NCBI GenBank assembly: GCA_001179505.1 | Contig: CDMY01000459.1 | Span: 42,252-72,221 of the forward strand | Reading direction: 5' to 3' | Origin: Vitrella brassicaformis | Lineage: Eukaryota; Sar; Vitrellaceae | Length of the DNA stretch: 29,970 bases | Shown: positions 1 to 10,686 of the stretch, piece by piece | How positions within the stretch are numbered: position 1 is the first letter of the stretch | Layout of the letters: every line of letters starts with the position of its first letter | Program-made: the position numbers and the translations under genes | The notes under the pieces: generated by a model | What the model was told of the DNA's origin: nothing | What the model saw: only the letters and a program-made list of their open reading frames with translations | Database searches by the model: none

Positions 1-4
1 CCTT

Positions 5-23
5 CCCCCCCCCCCCCCCCCCC
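5..23. repeat. Poly-C homopolymer
   Basis: A run of 19 C bases close to the left end of the window, lying about 50 bp downstream of the stop codon of the minus-strand gene 74-1660. Its exact length is unreliable in most sequencing methods. No function is visible. Confidence 0.9.
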
Positions 24-73
24 TGTCGAAGCTGTCCCGCTATCTGGTGAATTAGAATTATTTCAGTCGTATT

Positions 74-1660
74 CTAAGGCAGCATTCTCGTACATCTCAG
101 CCCCTCGCAGGTGCACTTGTTCTTGACCCACACACACCGGGAGGTGGACTCCTGGCCTTTCTCGTAGGCTTCGAATACCGTGTCGAGGTACACATCCTCC
201 TTGCACGCCACCCCCGTGTCCTTGGCCTTCTTGCAGGTCTCCTTGCTCTCGAACTGGTTGCACGGGTCATAAGCTGCAACCAAACAGACGTGCTCATGTG
301 GTGGTGCCCCCCTGGCTGGGAGGGCTGCTATAGCAGTGCTTACCTCTGGTCTGCTGCGTGTGTTGGATGAATCCGCCCGGCCCGCCTTTGTCGGCTCCGA
401 TGTTGGCCATGAGGGTCTGCCCCATCTGTCGGTTGGCGGCCTCGATGGAGTTGAGGGCCTCCTCGTGTGTGGCGATGGCCGCCCGGTGCGTCGCTATGGC
501 GGCCCTGTGGAACGCCTTGCCTCGCGCCAGCTGCTGCTGGACGGCGGCGAGCGACACCTGCAGATGGGCGCCAGACGCCAAGTCAGCAGAGGAACCTGCA
601 CACATCATGCGGACGAGCCCCCAAGGCATACACACACAAAGGGACAGACAGATGGACAGATATCCACTTGTTCTCTCCCTTTGCTGAGGTCGTGTGTACC
701 AGTCTCCGCAAAGGAGGGTGTCTCCCGGGGAGGGGGCTTCCACTCGCCATGGCCTGTTGTGCGTACACACACACACACACACACACACGTGTGTGCAGTG
801 CATTGGACACATGGGAATCGCTATTGGCTCTTGCGATGTGTCCATTGCATGTGTCGCCTTGTCACGTACCAAGGAAGACGAAAGCATGTTTCTCCTTGTC
901 GCTGTAGGTAATCTCGACTTTGCCGTCCGCCCCGCGCATATCGCTACTCTCGACCCGTATCAGCTGCACCAACCAACACGCAAACACACCAAGAGCGCGC
1001 CACTGGACTGACGTATATATACACATCCTGTCATCGTCATGGGAGCAACTGACCGCATCTGTTCTGATGCAGTATTTGTATTCCTCGACAGGCCTCGTGG
1101 CCCTTCCCAGACAGTACAACTCCGCTATGTCGCGCCCGAGCGTGTATCGGCCATGCAGTCGCCGTAGCCTGACGCACGGGCATCGGCACGCAGTTCCGGA
1201 GGAGCACGGGGCCTTTCTGTCTGTCTGTGCTGTTAAGCCCTTACCTTTTGCAACCTGGCCTGACGCCGCGAGCCCTGACTCCTCCGGCATGTAAGAAGCC
1301 TCGAGATATATCAAGTTCACCACACACACCGCTTCGGACGTGCTGCATTTCTCCTGGATGTGGCCGACGGCGTCGTAATAGTGGTAGTGGACTTGTCCGA
1401 GGATCTCAGAGTGCACCGGGTTCAGCCTCACCCCACACTCTGTGTGCACACACAACACACACATACATGTGCCATGCGGCGCCACGACAGCTCTGCATCC
1501 ATCGTGGATCTGCCATCCATCCATCCATCCATCCATCCCTTCACTCACCGTCGGAGTCGTGCGAGTCCTCGGCGTAGAGGTTCTTGCCGTAGGTGAGCGG
1601 AAGGGCCAACATCCCCACGGCCAACAAACCCACCACCAGCTTCCAGATGAACGACGCCAT
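74..1660 (-). CDS. Secreted protein of unknown function, 6 exons
   Basis: Six exons join in frame: 1660-1549, 1439-1245, 1220-1054, 963-870, 595-344, 273-74, giving 339 residues. I do not recognise the family. The first 25 residues (MASFIWKLVVGLLAVGMLAL then PLTYG) are a typical signal peptide or signal anchor, so the product probably enters the secretory pathway. The middle is Cys-containing without a named pattern. Exon 5 holds a helical, probably coiled-coil stretch with the heptad HRAAIAT repeated twice in tandem. The last exon is rich in Cys and Lys (CNQFESKETCKKAKDTGVAC and later CVWVKNKCTC), suggesting a small disulfide-stabilised domain. Introns carry AC and ATCC microsatellites. The donor of exon 3 is GTCAGT, a weak form also seen in other genes here. 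The start is the only ATG followed by a signal peptide, 150 bp from the start of the divergent neighbour at 1811. Exon chain is well supported; function is not. Confidence 0.75.
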
Positions 1661-1810
1661 CCTCCTGATGATTAGAATGCGCTCAACGGTAACGAGGGCA
1701 CTAACGTGTTGTCGGACGCTCTATCGTTTTCCTTCCTTGCCTTGCCCCCGGCCTCCATGTAGATTTGGGAACAAATTTACGGAGGCGCGGGCCGCTCTCC
1801 TCGGCCTTCG
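1661..1810. promoter_or_regulatory. Divergent promoter region between genes 1 and 2
   Basis: Only 150 bp separate the start codons of the minus-strand gene 74-1660 and the plus-strand gene 1811-4674, so both promoters and 5' UTRs must lie here or overlap the genes. I see no TATA box or clear named motif. The assignment rests on geometry alone. Confidence 0.45.
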
Positions 1811-4674
1811 ATGGAGGAGGCATCATCATCATCAGCAGCAGCAGTGGATGTCCTCCAAGCCGACCATTTGGAGCATTCATCAGTGTCAGATCTCCACCCT
1901 CGCCAGACGTCCGATGGCATGACGATGGTCCCGCCGTCCCCCGGGCCCTCCCCTTCTCGTTGCGCAGCTCGGATGGCCGACCGTCTGAGGCTCCCCCGTG
2001 CCGGCGGCACCCCCTCCCCTCCCCTCAACACGCGCTCGCCCTTCCACCTCAACTATCGCATCCTGGCAGAGGCCGCCTCGGCCTTCCCCTCCTGCCCGCC
2101 CCCGCCATTCCCCCCTCCAGTCACCTCCTCAAAGCAGTCTACACACGATGCGGGTCAGCAGCAGCAGCACTGCAGCTGGGTTGATGCGGCGGCCGAGGGT
2201 GGATGCGTCGGCCAGCCTCTCTGCGGTGGTGGTGGCGCTGGAGATGGAGATGGAGATGGTGGTGCGGCGTACGAGTATTTTGGCGGGGATGTGGGTCAGT
2301 GGGAGGGCATCATGACGGCCGCTGGCGACGGCGAGGGAGGGGGATGGGACCACGGGCAGCAGGGGCAGGGGTACGGGCCGTACGGCATATCGTATTGTGG
2401 TCATCACGGTGATGATAGCATGGGTAGCATGGGTAGTGGCGTTGTCGTGGCCGGGGAAAGTATTGCTGTTGGTGTTGGCGTTGGTGTTGACGTGGGCAAC
2501 TCTTGCGAGTATGAGGAGGCCCTTTGCAATGATGATGTGCAGACTACCGCTATGGTAAGACCACTCCACTGCTTACAAGAGATGAAGAGAAGAGCAGAAG
2601 AGCCCTCTCGCGCAACACGCCATCTCATCTGTCTGCTCATTCTTTCTTTATTGTGTCGATCTGTCTGTCTGTTCAGGAGGAGGCGTCGACCGCCGAGCAG
2701 CCCTCTCGCAGTCTCTCCCAGCTCGTGACCAACATCCTCACCGCTCACGGCCAAGAGGAACATCCGCACCAACAAACACACCCACACCCACAGCAGCAGG
2801 AGCAGCAGCAGCAGCACTCCGTGTCGCACCAGCACCAGCAGCAGCACCAGCAGACGGACCCCTCCCTCCCCCTCACCTCCACCCCTCCCCCCTTCCACAA
2901 ACAGACTACTCCCAGGTCGTCGCTCGGCCTCTCAGACCGATCAGACACACCTGTCGGACTGACCGGCGGCAGCAACACCACCACCACCACCACCCAGCCC
3001 AAGACCATAACCTTCAGCCCCACACCCACCCCCACCGCCACAGCAACAGCAACAGATGAAGATCGCAGCAAAGGTGGTCAGGAGGATCCGCTCCCCGCGT
3101 GCTTTGAGGAGCGGTTCGTCGAGTGGTTCGACCTGGGCCGCGTCGGTGGGTACACGATGGAGGATCTGGGCGGTGAGGAGCGGGGGTTGGTGCAGCGGGT
3201 GGTGGGGCTGGTGGAGCGGGGAAAACCCGACCTCTGTGTGACCAATGTCGAGATGCACGTCAACGCCGTGCGGGGCGAGGAGGGCGGGGGCGGGGGCGCA
3301 GATGGGGCCACTGACGTGCTGGTAAGGAAAGGAAGGATCGATGGGGTCGGTCCCGTTGTGGTCGACTCGTGACCGAATGATGCCTGTCCGTCCGTGTCTG
3401 TGTCTGTAATCAGGTGATTTTCCGTGCCGAGGGTCTCCTCTCCTCGCAGACACCGAAATGGACGCCCCCCATACTGCAGAGTGAGTACAATCCACACCAC
3501 CACACACACACACTCTCTCTCTCTATACATGTGTCCTTGGTTTTCCCCCCTCCTCATCTCTGTCCACCCCTCAATCCATCCATCAGGCGTCCACACCATC
3601 CTGACAGCGGCCGGTCTCTCGGCGCACCTCTCCCCCACCCACCTCACCGTCACCGTCGGCAGCCCCCCTTCACTGAGCATCATCCTGCGCTTCGCCCCAG
3701 CCATCCACCCCCCATGGCGCGCCGCCACCTGCACCAACACACTGCCCAACATCCAAGAGGAAGAGGCCCGCGAGGGAGGGGGAGAGAATGAGAACGGCAA
3801 GGCGGGTGCTGGGGTGGTGGGGCCAGTTGGGGCGGTGTCATCGGACCCCTCTCCATCCCCTCACCACCGTGCTGTCGAGAGCCCCCTGCTGTCGTCGGGC
3901 GACATGCCGTCCTCGCCCAAGTCCACCCCCACGCCCACCCCCACTCCATCGCACCCAGCGGCGGATGCAGAGGCGAGACAGCCGTCGCCGGAGGCCGATC
4001 GCAGGACGTCAAAGCCGGCGGCCCGTGCAGCAGCGGCAGTGCGGCCATTCAGCGAGGTGGGGCGGGCCATGCCGGTGCCGTACACACAGCAGAAAGAGAG
4101 AGAGAGGGAGAAGGAGAAGAGCTGGCACGATCATCAGCAGGAGCAGACAAGGGGCGGCGGTGTGGATGCGGGTGTGGGTGTGGGTGTGGGTGGCCACGTC
4201 TACACCCCCCAGACCCACTCCCACTCTCAGATAGAGACTCATTCCCAGCCACAGTCCTCCCTCTTCCAGCCGCAGCCGGCCCGTGTGTACACGCCGCAGC
4301 ATTTGTATCAGCAGCAGTACCCCCTCTTCGTCCAGAGGGCCGCCCCCGAGCGCCACGCATTCTACCCCTCACGCCACCCGCCACACCCCCCTCCCCCGTA
4401 CGAGGACAACAACCACCCCCAGCAGCAGCAGCAGGAGACACACAAGACGTCCCCCACCCCAACCCGCACCACAACACACAAGAGCGCGGCGCGTGTGTTC
4501 GTGCCATCGTCGGGTTTTTCCCACGGCAACAACCACCACCACCAGCAGCGGCAGCAGCAGCAGCAGCAGCAGCAGAGGGGCGCGGGCGGCGCTCGTACGT
4601 ACTATCAGCCGGCACAGTGTTATGTGCCGGTGGGCAGCAGGGTTAAGGGGGATAGGGGGGGCGGGGGCAAGTGA
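1811..4674 (+). CDS. Low-complexity Q/H/P/G-rich protein of unknown function, 4 exons
   Basis: Exons 1811-2554, 2677-3321, 3414-3480 and 3587-4674 join in phase 0, 0 and 1 to give 847 residues. No domain is recognised. Most of the protein is disordered: Ser runs at the N terminus, Gly/Asp and Gly/Val repeats in exon 1, Gln/His/Thr runs in exon 2, and a long Gln/His/Pro-rich tail in exon 4. One stretch, about residues 390-525, looks folded: it starts at CFEERFVEWFDLGRVGGYTM, has an amphipathic helix, then alternating hydrophobic beta-like strands up to VGSPPSLSIILRFAP. That segment spans three exons, which supports the splicing. No signal peptide. Such compositions occur in transcription, RNA-binding and condensate proteins, but that is only a suggestion. 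The start ATG is the first in the open frame; an upstream exon cannot be excluded. Confidence 0.72.
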
Positions 4675-5825
4675 CACATACACACACTCAGAGACAGACA
4701 GACAGACAGACTGATGTGGTTAGGTATTAAGGAAAGGCGCCGAGGGAGGGAGGGAGGGAGGGAGGGAGGAGGAAGAGAGAGAGAGGGGGTAGCTCAACAA
4801 GGGCGGCTGATTGATCTTCTCTGGCGAGGATCTGTCTTACCGTGTTGATGTGATGGCCGGCCCGCCACGAGCCGCCCACCTTCCTATGTATGGTAGGTAG
4901 GCATTATTCTCACATACGATGCATGCCATGAAGCGAAGCACCAAAGGTGACCGACATTTTCGGCTGATTGACCTGACCGATACGCTTGCAGTCCGCGTAC
5001 TCTCTGCCTCTCTGCCTCTCTCTCAGAAAGAAGAATAAGATAGTGTTTTGCCCCAGCCAGCCAGACAGACAGCCAGCCAGCCCCCTGTCTGTATGTCTGT
5101 CTGTCTGTCTCTGAGTGGGCATCAGCAATAACGCAGCGGCTGACATGTGTGTTTGGATCGATGGATGGATGGATGGATAGGCTAGACGGAGACCAAGGCA
5201 TGGCATGGCATGGCATGGACTCGCAACCCCGACAGCAACACAACATACATACGTCAAGTCACTCGCAACACCAATGCCTGCCTGCCATGTAATTGATGTG
5301 CACTGATCGGTCTCTCTCAAGTCAAGTCGTCGTCACATGTGTGTATGTTTCTGTTCGGTGTCCCTTGTCGCAGTGGTGTGTCCCCCAGCGCTGGCAGTGC
5401 GGTGCACCCTCCCTGTGCCAACAGGCAGGAAACAGACCAATGCCACCGCAGAGGAACACCACCTCCTGCGAATATTCAACACCGGCAACGATTGGATGCA
5501 GTCTCAACACGCACCCAGCCACCATACCATCCGTCTGGCCAACACTGCCCAGCCACGAACAAACACGTTAGCCGTCTGTCTGTCTGTCTGCCTGTCATTC
5601 CAATGCGCCGCTCGGACAGCGGGACGATCATGCGGCGAGAGAGTCGCCACATGACCCCACCACTACACTCGCGGCTCAATGAAACACCAGACAGACAGAC
5701 AGCAGGCCGCCCAAAGAGAGACAAGGAAAGAAAGAACCTCACTCACTGCACAATCTAACGATCAGTAGCAGCAGCACCAGCACCAGGGGCACGGAAAGCA
5801 CCGCTCGCTCACACCATCCATCCAT
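4675..5825. other. Intergenic spacer between convergent genes, repeat-rich
   Basis: This 1.15 kb lies between the 3' ends of genes 2 and 3. I find no convincing gene. It holds simple repeats: a GGGA/GA purine tract (about 4743-4786), GTCT/CTGT runs (about 5055-5111), GATG (about 5156-5178), a GCATG pentamer repeat (about 5197-5219) and further GTCT copies near 5573-5595. A TGCATGC palindrome occurs at about 4919. Short reading frames here are made largely of repeat translations. Confidence 0.7.
4743..4786. repeat. GGGA/GA purine microsatellite
   Basis: An almost pure purine tract on the plus strand: tandem GGGA units turning into GA units, about 70 bp past the stop codon of the gene 1811-4674. 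It would sit in the 3' UTR or just beyond it. Confidence 0.85.
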
Positions 5826-6224
5826 CTACGCGTCAGTCCTCCTCCTCTTGCCCTGCGGGCTCTCGACTGCCGCAGAAGACGACGCACCGCTGCTGTTGCT
5901 GCCGCTGCTGCTACTGCTGGTAGACGAGCCATCGCCTGAAGGTCCGCTCTGATCATCGGCAGCAGCAGCAGCAGGAGGGGTGGCGGTGAGGAGGGGTGGG
6001 AGGGGCTGGTGGTGTGGCGGGGCCGCCGCTGCCGTGCTGATCTTGCGGCACTCGAAGGAGCCAGTGTGGTCGTTGGAGAAGAGGATGTTGCCGTCTCGCT
6101 CCTGGATCCATGTGCCCTTCATGAAGAGGCCCGACGGGGCCACCACCGCCGAGCAGATGTTGGTCCACTCGTCGTCGTCGTTCCTGTCCCGCCCTCGCTG
6201 ATGAGTCACGAAACTGTTGCCATG

Positions 6225-6262
<38 letters not shown>

Positions 6263-6900
6263 AGAGAGAGAATAAGTGGCCCGTCAGCCTCAGGCGGTGG
6301 AGGAGTGTCGGCGTGAGTGAGTCGGCTGACTGACCAGTTTGCCAGTGATCTCGAAGATCCATGGTTCGGTCGCCGTGCCGGTCACCCACTTGCCGTGTTG
6401 GCTGAGCCGCATGTCGTACTCGTAAGCCCCCGAAGAGTCGTAGCAGCCCTTCACGCGCCAGTACCCTGCACACACAACACACACACACACGCACACACAC
6501 ACACACCTCTGTGCAGGTGACATCTGCCGATCATTTGCCGCAAGCACCTGTAAGGCTGAGTGTGCAGATCTCCCTGACAAGGGAGCGATAGCACGGCGGC
6601 GCCGCGGGCTCGCTGTCCGGGTCACAGTAGTGACACAGCCGCCTGAAATGATCACACACACACACACACACACATCCTCAAACTCATTGCGGCCGTCCTT
6701 CTGGCGTACGCACGGTGGCGCACCCACCTGTGGATGGGCTTCCAGACTTTGGTGTCGGCTGCTGGTGAGGTGACGGCATCCCTCAGCCTCCTGCAGGTCC
6801 TTGCGGCCCGCCCGAGAGCCCTCACATCCAGGTATTCGAGCAGGATCAGCAGTAGGTCGTCCTCCAACTCAATCTCGAGAGCAGACTGCTCCGCCATCAT
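5826..6900 (-). CDS. F-box protein with C-terminal beta-rich domain, 4 exons
   Basis: Exons 6900-6728, 6642-6548, 6465-6335 and 6224-5826 join in phase 2, 1 and 0 to give 265 residues. Residues about 10-45 form an F-box: LEDDLLLILLEYLDVRALGR followed by AARTCRRLRDAV, matching the hydrophobic and Cys-Arg-Arg-Leu positions of the family. F-box proteins usually bind Skp1 and bring substrates to an SCF (cullin-1) ubiquitin ligase. After a short Cys/His stretch (HYCDPD), residues about 90-195 are rich in Trp, Gly and Tyr with alternating strands (YWRVKGCYDSSGAYEYDM, then GTWIQERDGNILFSNDHTG), suggesting a small beta-barrel that would serve as substrate-binding part; its family is not recognised. 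The C terminus is disordered, with Pro, Ala, Ser and Gln runs and a final basic KRRR patch that could be a nuclear signal. The start is the first of two adjacent ATG codons. Confidence 0.82.
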
Positions 6901-7105
6901 CACCGTTCATCACCCAAGGCTTTTTGGATCCGAAGAAGCGAGCTTTTCTTTGTGCTGCGAGCTTTGTGTTGGAGAAGGCACCCGTCACTTTGAGGGAGTT
7001 TTGAGCTCACGTACGAACAGCCGGAGGCACCGCCGTCGAGTTTTTGTGTGTTTTGAGGACAGATCGGGATTGGTGCACCTCACTAGGCGTGTTGCGGTTG
7101 TGAGG
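6901..7105. promoter_or_regulatory. Divergent promoter region between genes 3 and 4
   Basis: About 205 bp separate the start codons of the F-box gene (minus) and the gene at 7106 (plus). It must hold both 5' ends. No recognised motif; less repeat-rich than the 3' spacers, as in the other divergent regions of the window. Confidence 0.45.
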
Positions 7106-7348
7106 ATGATGCTGCAAGTGGCGTCAGTCATGTCGGGTGAGAGCGGTGGCCTGGTGTCCCGGATGGACAGCGACTCCCTCCTCGTCGACCTGTAAGCACC
7201 ACCACAAACCAACCAACGCCGACAGAGCAGACAGACAGACAGACACATAGACAGACAGACAGGAGGGAGGAGAGAGGAAGGCCAGATCTGCAGCAGCAGC
7301 AGACAAGGGCAGATTGATGTGCCTGCATGTCGATGTCATATTGTTTGA

Positions 7349-7384
<36 letters not shown>

Positions 7385-8820
7385 TGCGCGACCCATCAGC
7401 GACTACACGACGACTCGCGAGCGTCAGGAGCAGAGCGACGCCTCTCTGGCCAAGAAGTGGGAGTCCGAGGGCGACCTCCTACAGGCCGCCCTCACCACCG
7501 ACCCCAACACCAACAAGAAGAGATGGCGCTGGCGGGGCGCACACAAGAAGCCCACCAAGCCGCAGGCCACCCTCAACGGCCTGCCCCTGCCCGTGCCGCC
7601 CGACGGCCTGGCCACACAGGTCGAGGACGTCCCCGAGAACGAGCTCGAGATGGTCCTCTCCAAACTCAGCTTCCAGACGGGCCAGCCATACATCGAAGGG
7701 CAGGGCTACCACGGCGGCAAGACCGCCCCGTCCACACACACAGGAGGGGGCAAGGTGGGCAAGGTGGGTGAGGATCTGGCGGCCAAGGTGCTGAAGAAGC
7801 CTCGCCGAAAACAGGCGAAGCGCAAGACCTTCTCGTCGCTGCTTGGGAGCCTCCTGGACTGCCTGCCCTGCCACGCACTCACAGCGCGGCTCGGCCTGGA
7901 TCACGACGACGTCGATGACGGTGCGAGGGAGGCGCCGTTCAAGCCGGCGGCGTACAGTGCTGCGAGTTTGCTGCGGCTGCTGAGCCAGGCCGAGCAGCAT
8001 GCCGATGACTTGGTGCAGGGGGCGGTGGCCAAGAAGCAGGCCATGCAGAAGAGACTCAAGGAGGAGGTCGACCAGGAAGTGGCGGCATACAGGTGTGTGG
8101 CAAAGAGGGAGAGAGGGAGGGAGGGAGAGGTTTCCAGCTGTGGATGTCTGTCTGTCTGTCTGTGTGTTCGTCTGTGTGTGTGCAGGGGTGCTCTCGAGAA
8201 GGAGTATCAGCAGGCCCTCCAGGCGGTGAGTGAGTCGCTCGTAGAGAGAGGCCAGACACAGGAGTCGCTGCATTTCTCCCCTCGTATCTATCTATTATGT
8301 GTGTCTTCCCGCCATTTAGGCGCAGCAGGACAGGAACGGCAGCCAATCTGAGAGCGAAGATGCATCCACACAACCGCCAAGTGAGCACCCAACCGACCAG
8401 GCCGGCGACAGAAGCCAAAACACACGTGTGTGTGTGTGCTGTGCCTGTGTGTGTGATGGCTGGTAGGTACTGGATCGGTGTCTCGTGCGTCGACCAACGA
8501 GGAAGCTGCTGCCGACCATGTCGACACCAAATGCATCACCGACGCCGTCGCCATGGCCATCCGTAAGACACGCACACACACACACACACACGTGCACGTG
8601 TGATCTCTTCATCATTCATCGCGACTCCCCTCTCCCTCTCCCTCCCCCTCTCCCTCTGTGTGTGTCAGATCATGTGACGAATGTGCCGTGTGAGGTAGAC
8701 GCGACCACTCGGCAGTACCTGCGGCTGCCCAAGGGCATGATCACCACTGGCGGCCCTCTCAAGCACAAGGACACACACATACAGACCGACCCGCCACACA
8801 CGCGCAGGGGGTGGCTCTGA
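7106..8820 (+). CDS. Protein with V-ATPase subunit G-like domain and long N-terminal extension, 6 exons
   Basis: Exons 7106-7191, 7400-8092, 8186-8225, 8320-8380, 8467-8562 and 8669-8820 join in phases 2, 2, 0, 1, 1 to give 375 residues. Residues about 218-275 (SLLRLLSQAEQHADDLV, then LKEEVDQEVAAYR and LEKEYQQAL) show the signature of V-ATPase subunit G: a leucine-rich start, QAE, Ala/Lys-rich charged helix, then YR and EKE. Subunit G pairs with subunit E as the peripheral stalk of the proton pump. Known G subunits are about 110-120 residues and start with this motif; here about 215 residues precede it, including a basic segment (KKPRRKQAKRK) and a CLPC pair, and a Ser/Glu/Asp insert follows. 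The start could instead be the in-frame ATG at 7130. Alternatives: a dedicated stalk variant, or an unrelated charged coiled coil. Exon chain is firm; family call moderate. Confidence 0.7.
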
Positions 8821-10185
8821 AGCCAATCTGGTGTGGCACCCACCACTCATAGAACGGGGTGGTGGGAGTGGGGCGGGGCGGCGTGTTGTGTTTCCTTGGC
8901 CGTGATCTGTCTGTCTGCCTGTCTGTCTGTGTGTCTGTGTTGTGTTTGGGCTGGTTGGGCCGCCTCGCTCACCTTTTTGGAGCGGGGCGGGGGCGCTGAA
9001 CGGCACGCCCGATGGATGGTTTTTGCGGGCGGGCTGGCGGGCGAGCGGGCGGGCTGCGCACGTGGGCGGCCGAGTGCTGCCTGCCTGTCTGTCTGTCTGT
9101 GTGACATAAATCCTGCCTGGCATCCTTGCTTACTGCTTACTTGTCGTCAGTGTGTGCATGTGCATACAAAACTCTACACACACGAGGAGAGGAGAGGGGG
9201 CAACCTTGACACAGGCAGCGACACGGGCATGGAGCGGGTCTCTCTCTTCCTCTCCCGTCGACTGACATTTTTGCCGCTCGACGCGGTGCGTGCGGCTGAT
9301 GGGATGGATGGATGACACTGAGACAGATAGAACGAAAAGGAGAATTTTGATTCAGAGTGTCTGCTGCGAGTTAGTCTGTCTGTCTGAGTGTCCGAGTGTC
9401 TTTATGTGTGTCGTGTCAGTCAGTCAGTCAGTCAGTCGGGGGCAATTCGTTCGTTGGTTCGTGGCGTCTTTGGTAATAATTGGTCCATACCACACCGTAC
9501 ATGTAGCTCGTCTGTCTCGGATGAGCTGTGTGGCTAACGCTGCAGTCAGTCATCGCATTCATTGCATAGCATAAGGAGGTGGGGAGGATAGTGTGTGCAT
9601 TTGTGTGGGCAAGGAAGGACTGTGTGGGCGGTTCGGATCGTGTGTCGCGTGCAGGTGTGTGTGTGGGGGTGTGGGCGCATCCGTGAGGATGGCGTAATGT
9701 GTAAGGAAGGCTTTATCGGAACACAATGAGCATGCCATTCCCTGTCCACTGTCGCCCTTCCTGCCTGCCTGTCTGCCTGCCTTTATCCAGCCATCGTCCT
9801 CTCTCTCTCTCTCTCGCTCCCATCACACACACACACAGAGACACCATGGATGTACCTGCCAAGCGGCAGACAACTGTTTTCTGGTTGAGTGATCGATCCA
9901 TGATGCATACCTACGGGAATCCCGTGCTGTGTCTGCTGAAGCGACCTCTGACTCTTCCATTCTTCCACTCATTCCTGTGCAATGATGGCCTCGGTGAATC
10001 CGGCGTGCTGTTGCGACTCCTCCGCAATGACGCGGATCGATTTGCAATTGCCCGACGGGTTGACTGACTCATCATGGCACGGAAAGAGAGACCCGCTGCT
10101 GATCATTCAGGGAAGCCCGAAGGGACGGACTACCTGTCTGTCTGAGTGTGAAGAATTGATGCGTGTGTCCTGTTGTGTCGTGTCG

Positions 10186-10217
<32 letters not shown>

Positions 10218-10686
10218 ACTCTGACTCTGATGCGCGTGACTGGTGACTGACTCTCTCTCTTGCCCAGTCGAATTCAGGATGGATGGATGGATGGATGGAT
10301 GGATGGAGTGCGTGTGCGCTTCTCTCATCGTCGTCGTCACGCCATTCATCCCATTGATTCGCTCACTCAACAGGGTGCAAGCACTGCACCATGACATCAC
10401 ACCCACAGCCACTCGCTGCCCCAGCCAAATGGCATGGGTTCAACCCCAGCCTCTCCAACCCGCGATCCACTGCCACGGAGTTCGGGAAAACGGGAAAAGG
10501 GAAAAGCGGATGAGAGGAAAAGGAATAGGATGCTTGTGGAGAGAGAGAGTGACCCCCGTATTCTCCCGCTCTCTTCGATCTTTCCGTCGCCTTCCCGCCA
10601 TTTTTCGGCAACTCCCTCCTGGTGAGTGAGTGACTCCTTCGCTTCCTTCGGCCTGCCTTACTGCTGACTGAAAGCGCTGCATCAGA
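8821..10686. other. Long intergenic spacer, no supported gene
   Basis: This 1.87 kb separates two plus-strand genes. It contains GTCT runs (about 8909-8945 and 9083-9100), a CAGT tandem repeat (about 9416-9438), CT runs (about 9798-9815 and 10186-10214) and GGAT repeats (10277-10306). Small open frames near 9726-10067 and on the reverse strand at 9823-10047 have no splice partner or motif. The last 250 bp before 10687 are purine-rich with GGGAAAA-type runs, then contain TTCCCGCC at about 10592, resembling an E2F site; this is the likely promoter and 5' UTR of the RING gene. Confidence 0.6.
10277..10306. repeat. GGAT tetranucleotide microsatellite
   Basis: About seven tandem GGAT units in the spacer upstream of the gene at 10687. 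The same unit recurs inside introns at about 11153-11180, 13021-13038 and, in reverse complement, 1513-1538 and 14708-14750. Confidence 0.9.

Noticed and set aside
1811-4674. Tandem repeats as a CRISPR array or minisatellite
   Set aside because: Repeats are simple codon runs (CAG, CAC, GGT, CCC) inside coding sequence, without uniform spacers.
7479-8273. 264-codon minus-strand open frame
   Set aside because: Antisense to the V-ATPase G-like gene and crossing its exon-intron borders; made of Leu/Arg/His-rich shadow sequence with no motif.
9726-10067. 113-codon plus-strand frame in the long spacer
   Set aside because: Its first third is translated CT and AC repeats, no motif follows, and there is no matching splice chain. 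The reverse-strand frame in the same place is no better.
10430-10470. GGGTTCAACCCC, resembling a tRNA T-arm
   Set aside because: No acceptor stem, D-arm or anticodon arm can be paired around it on either strand.
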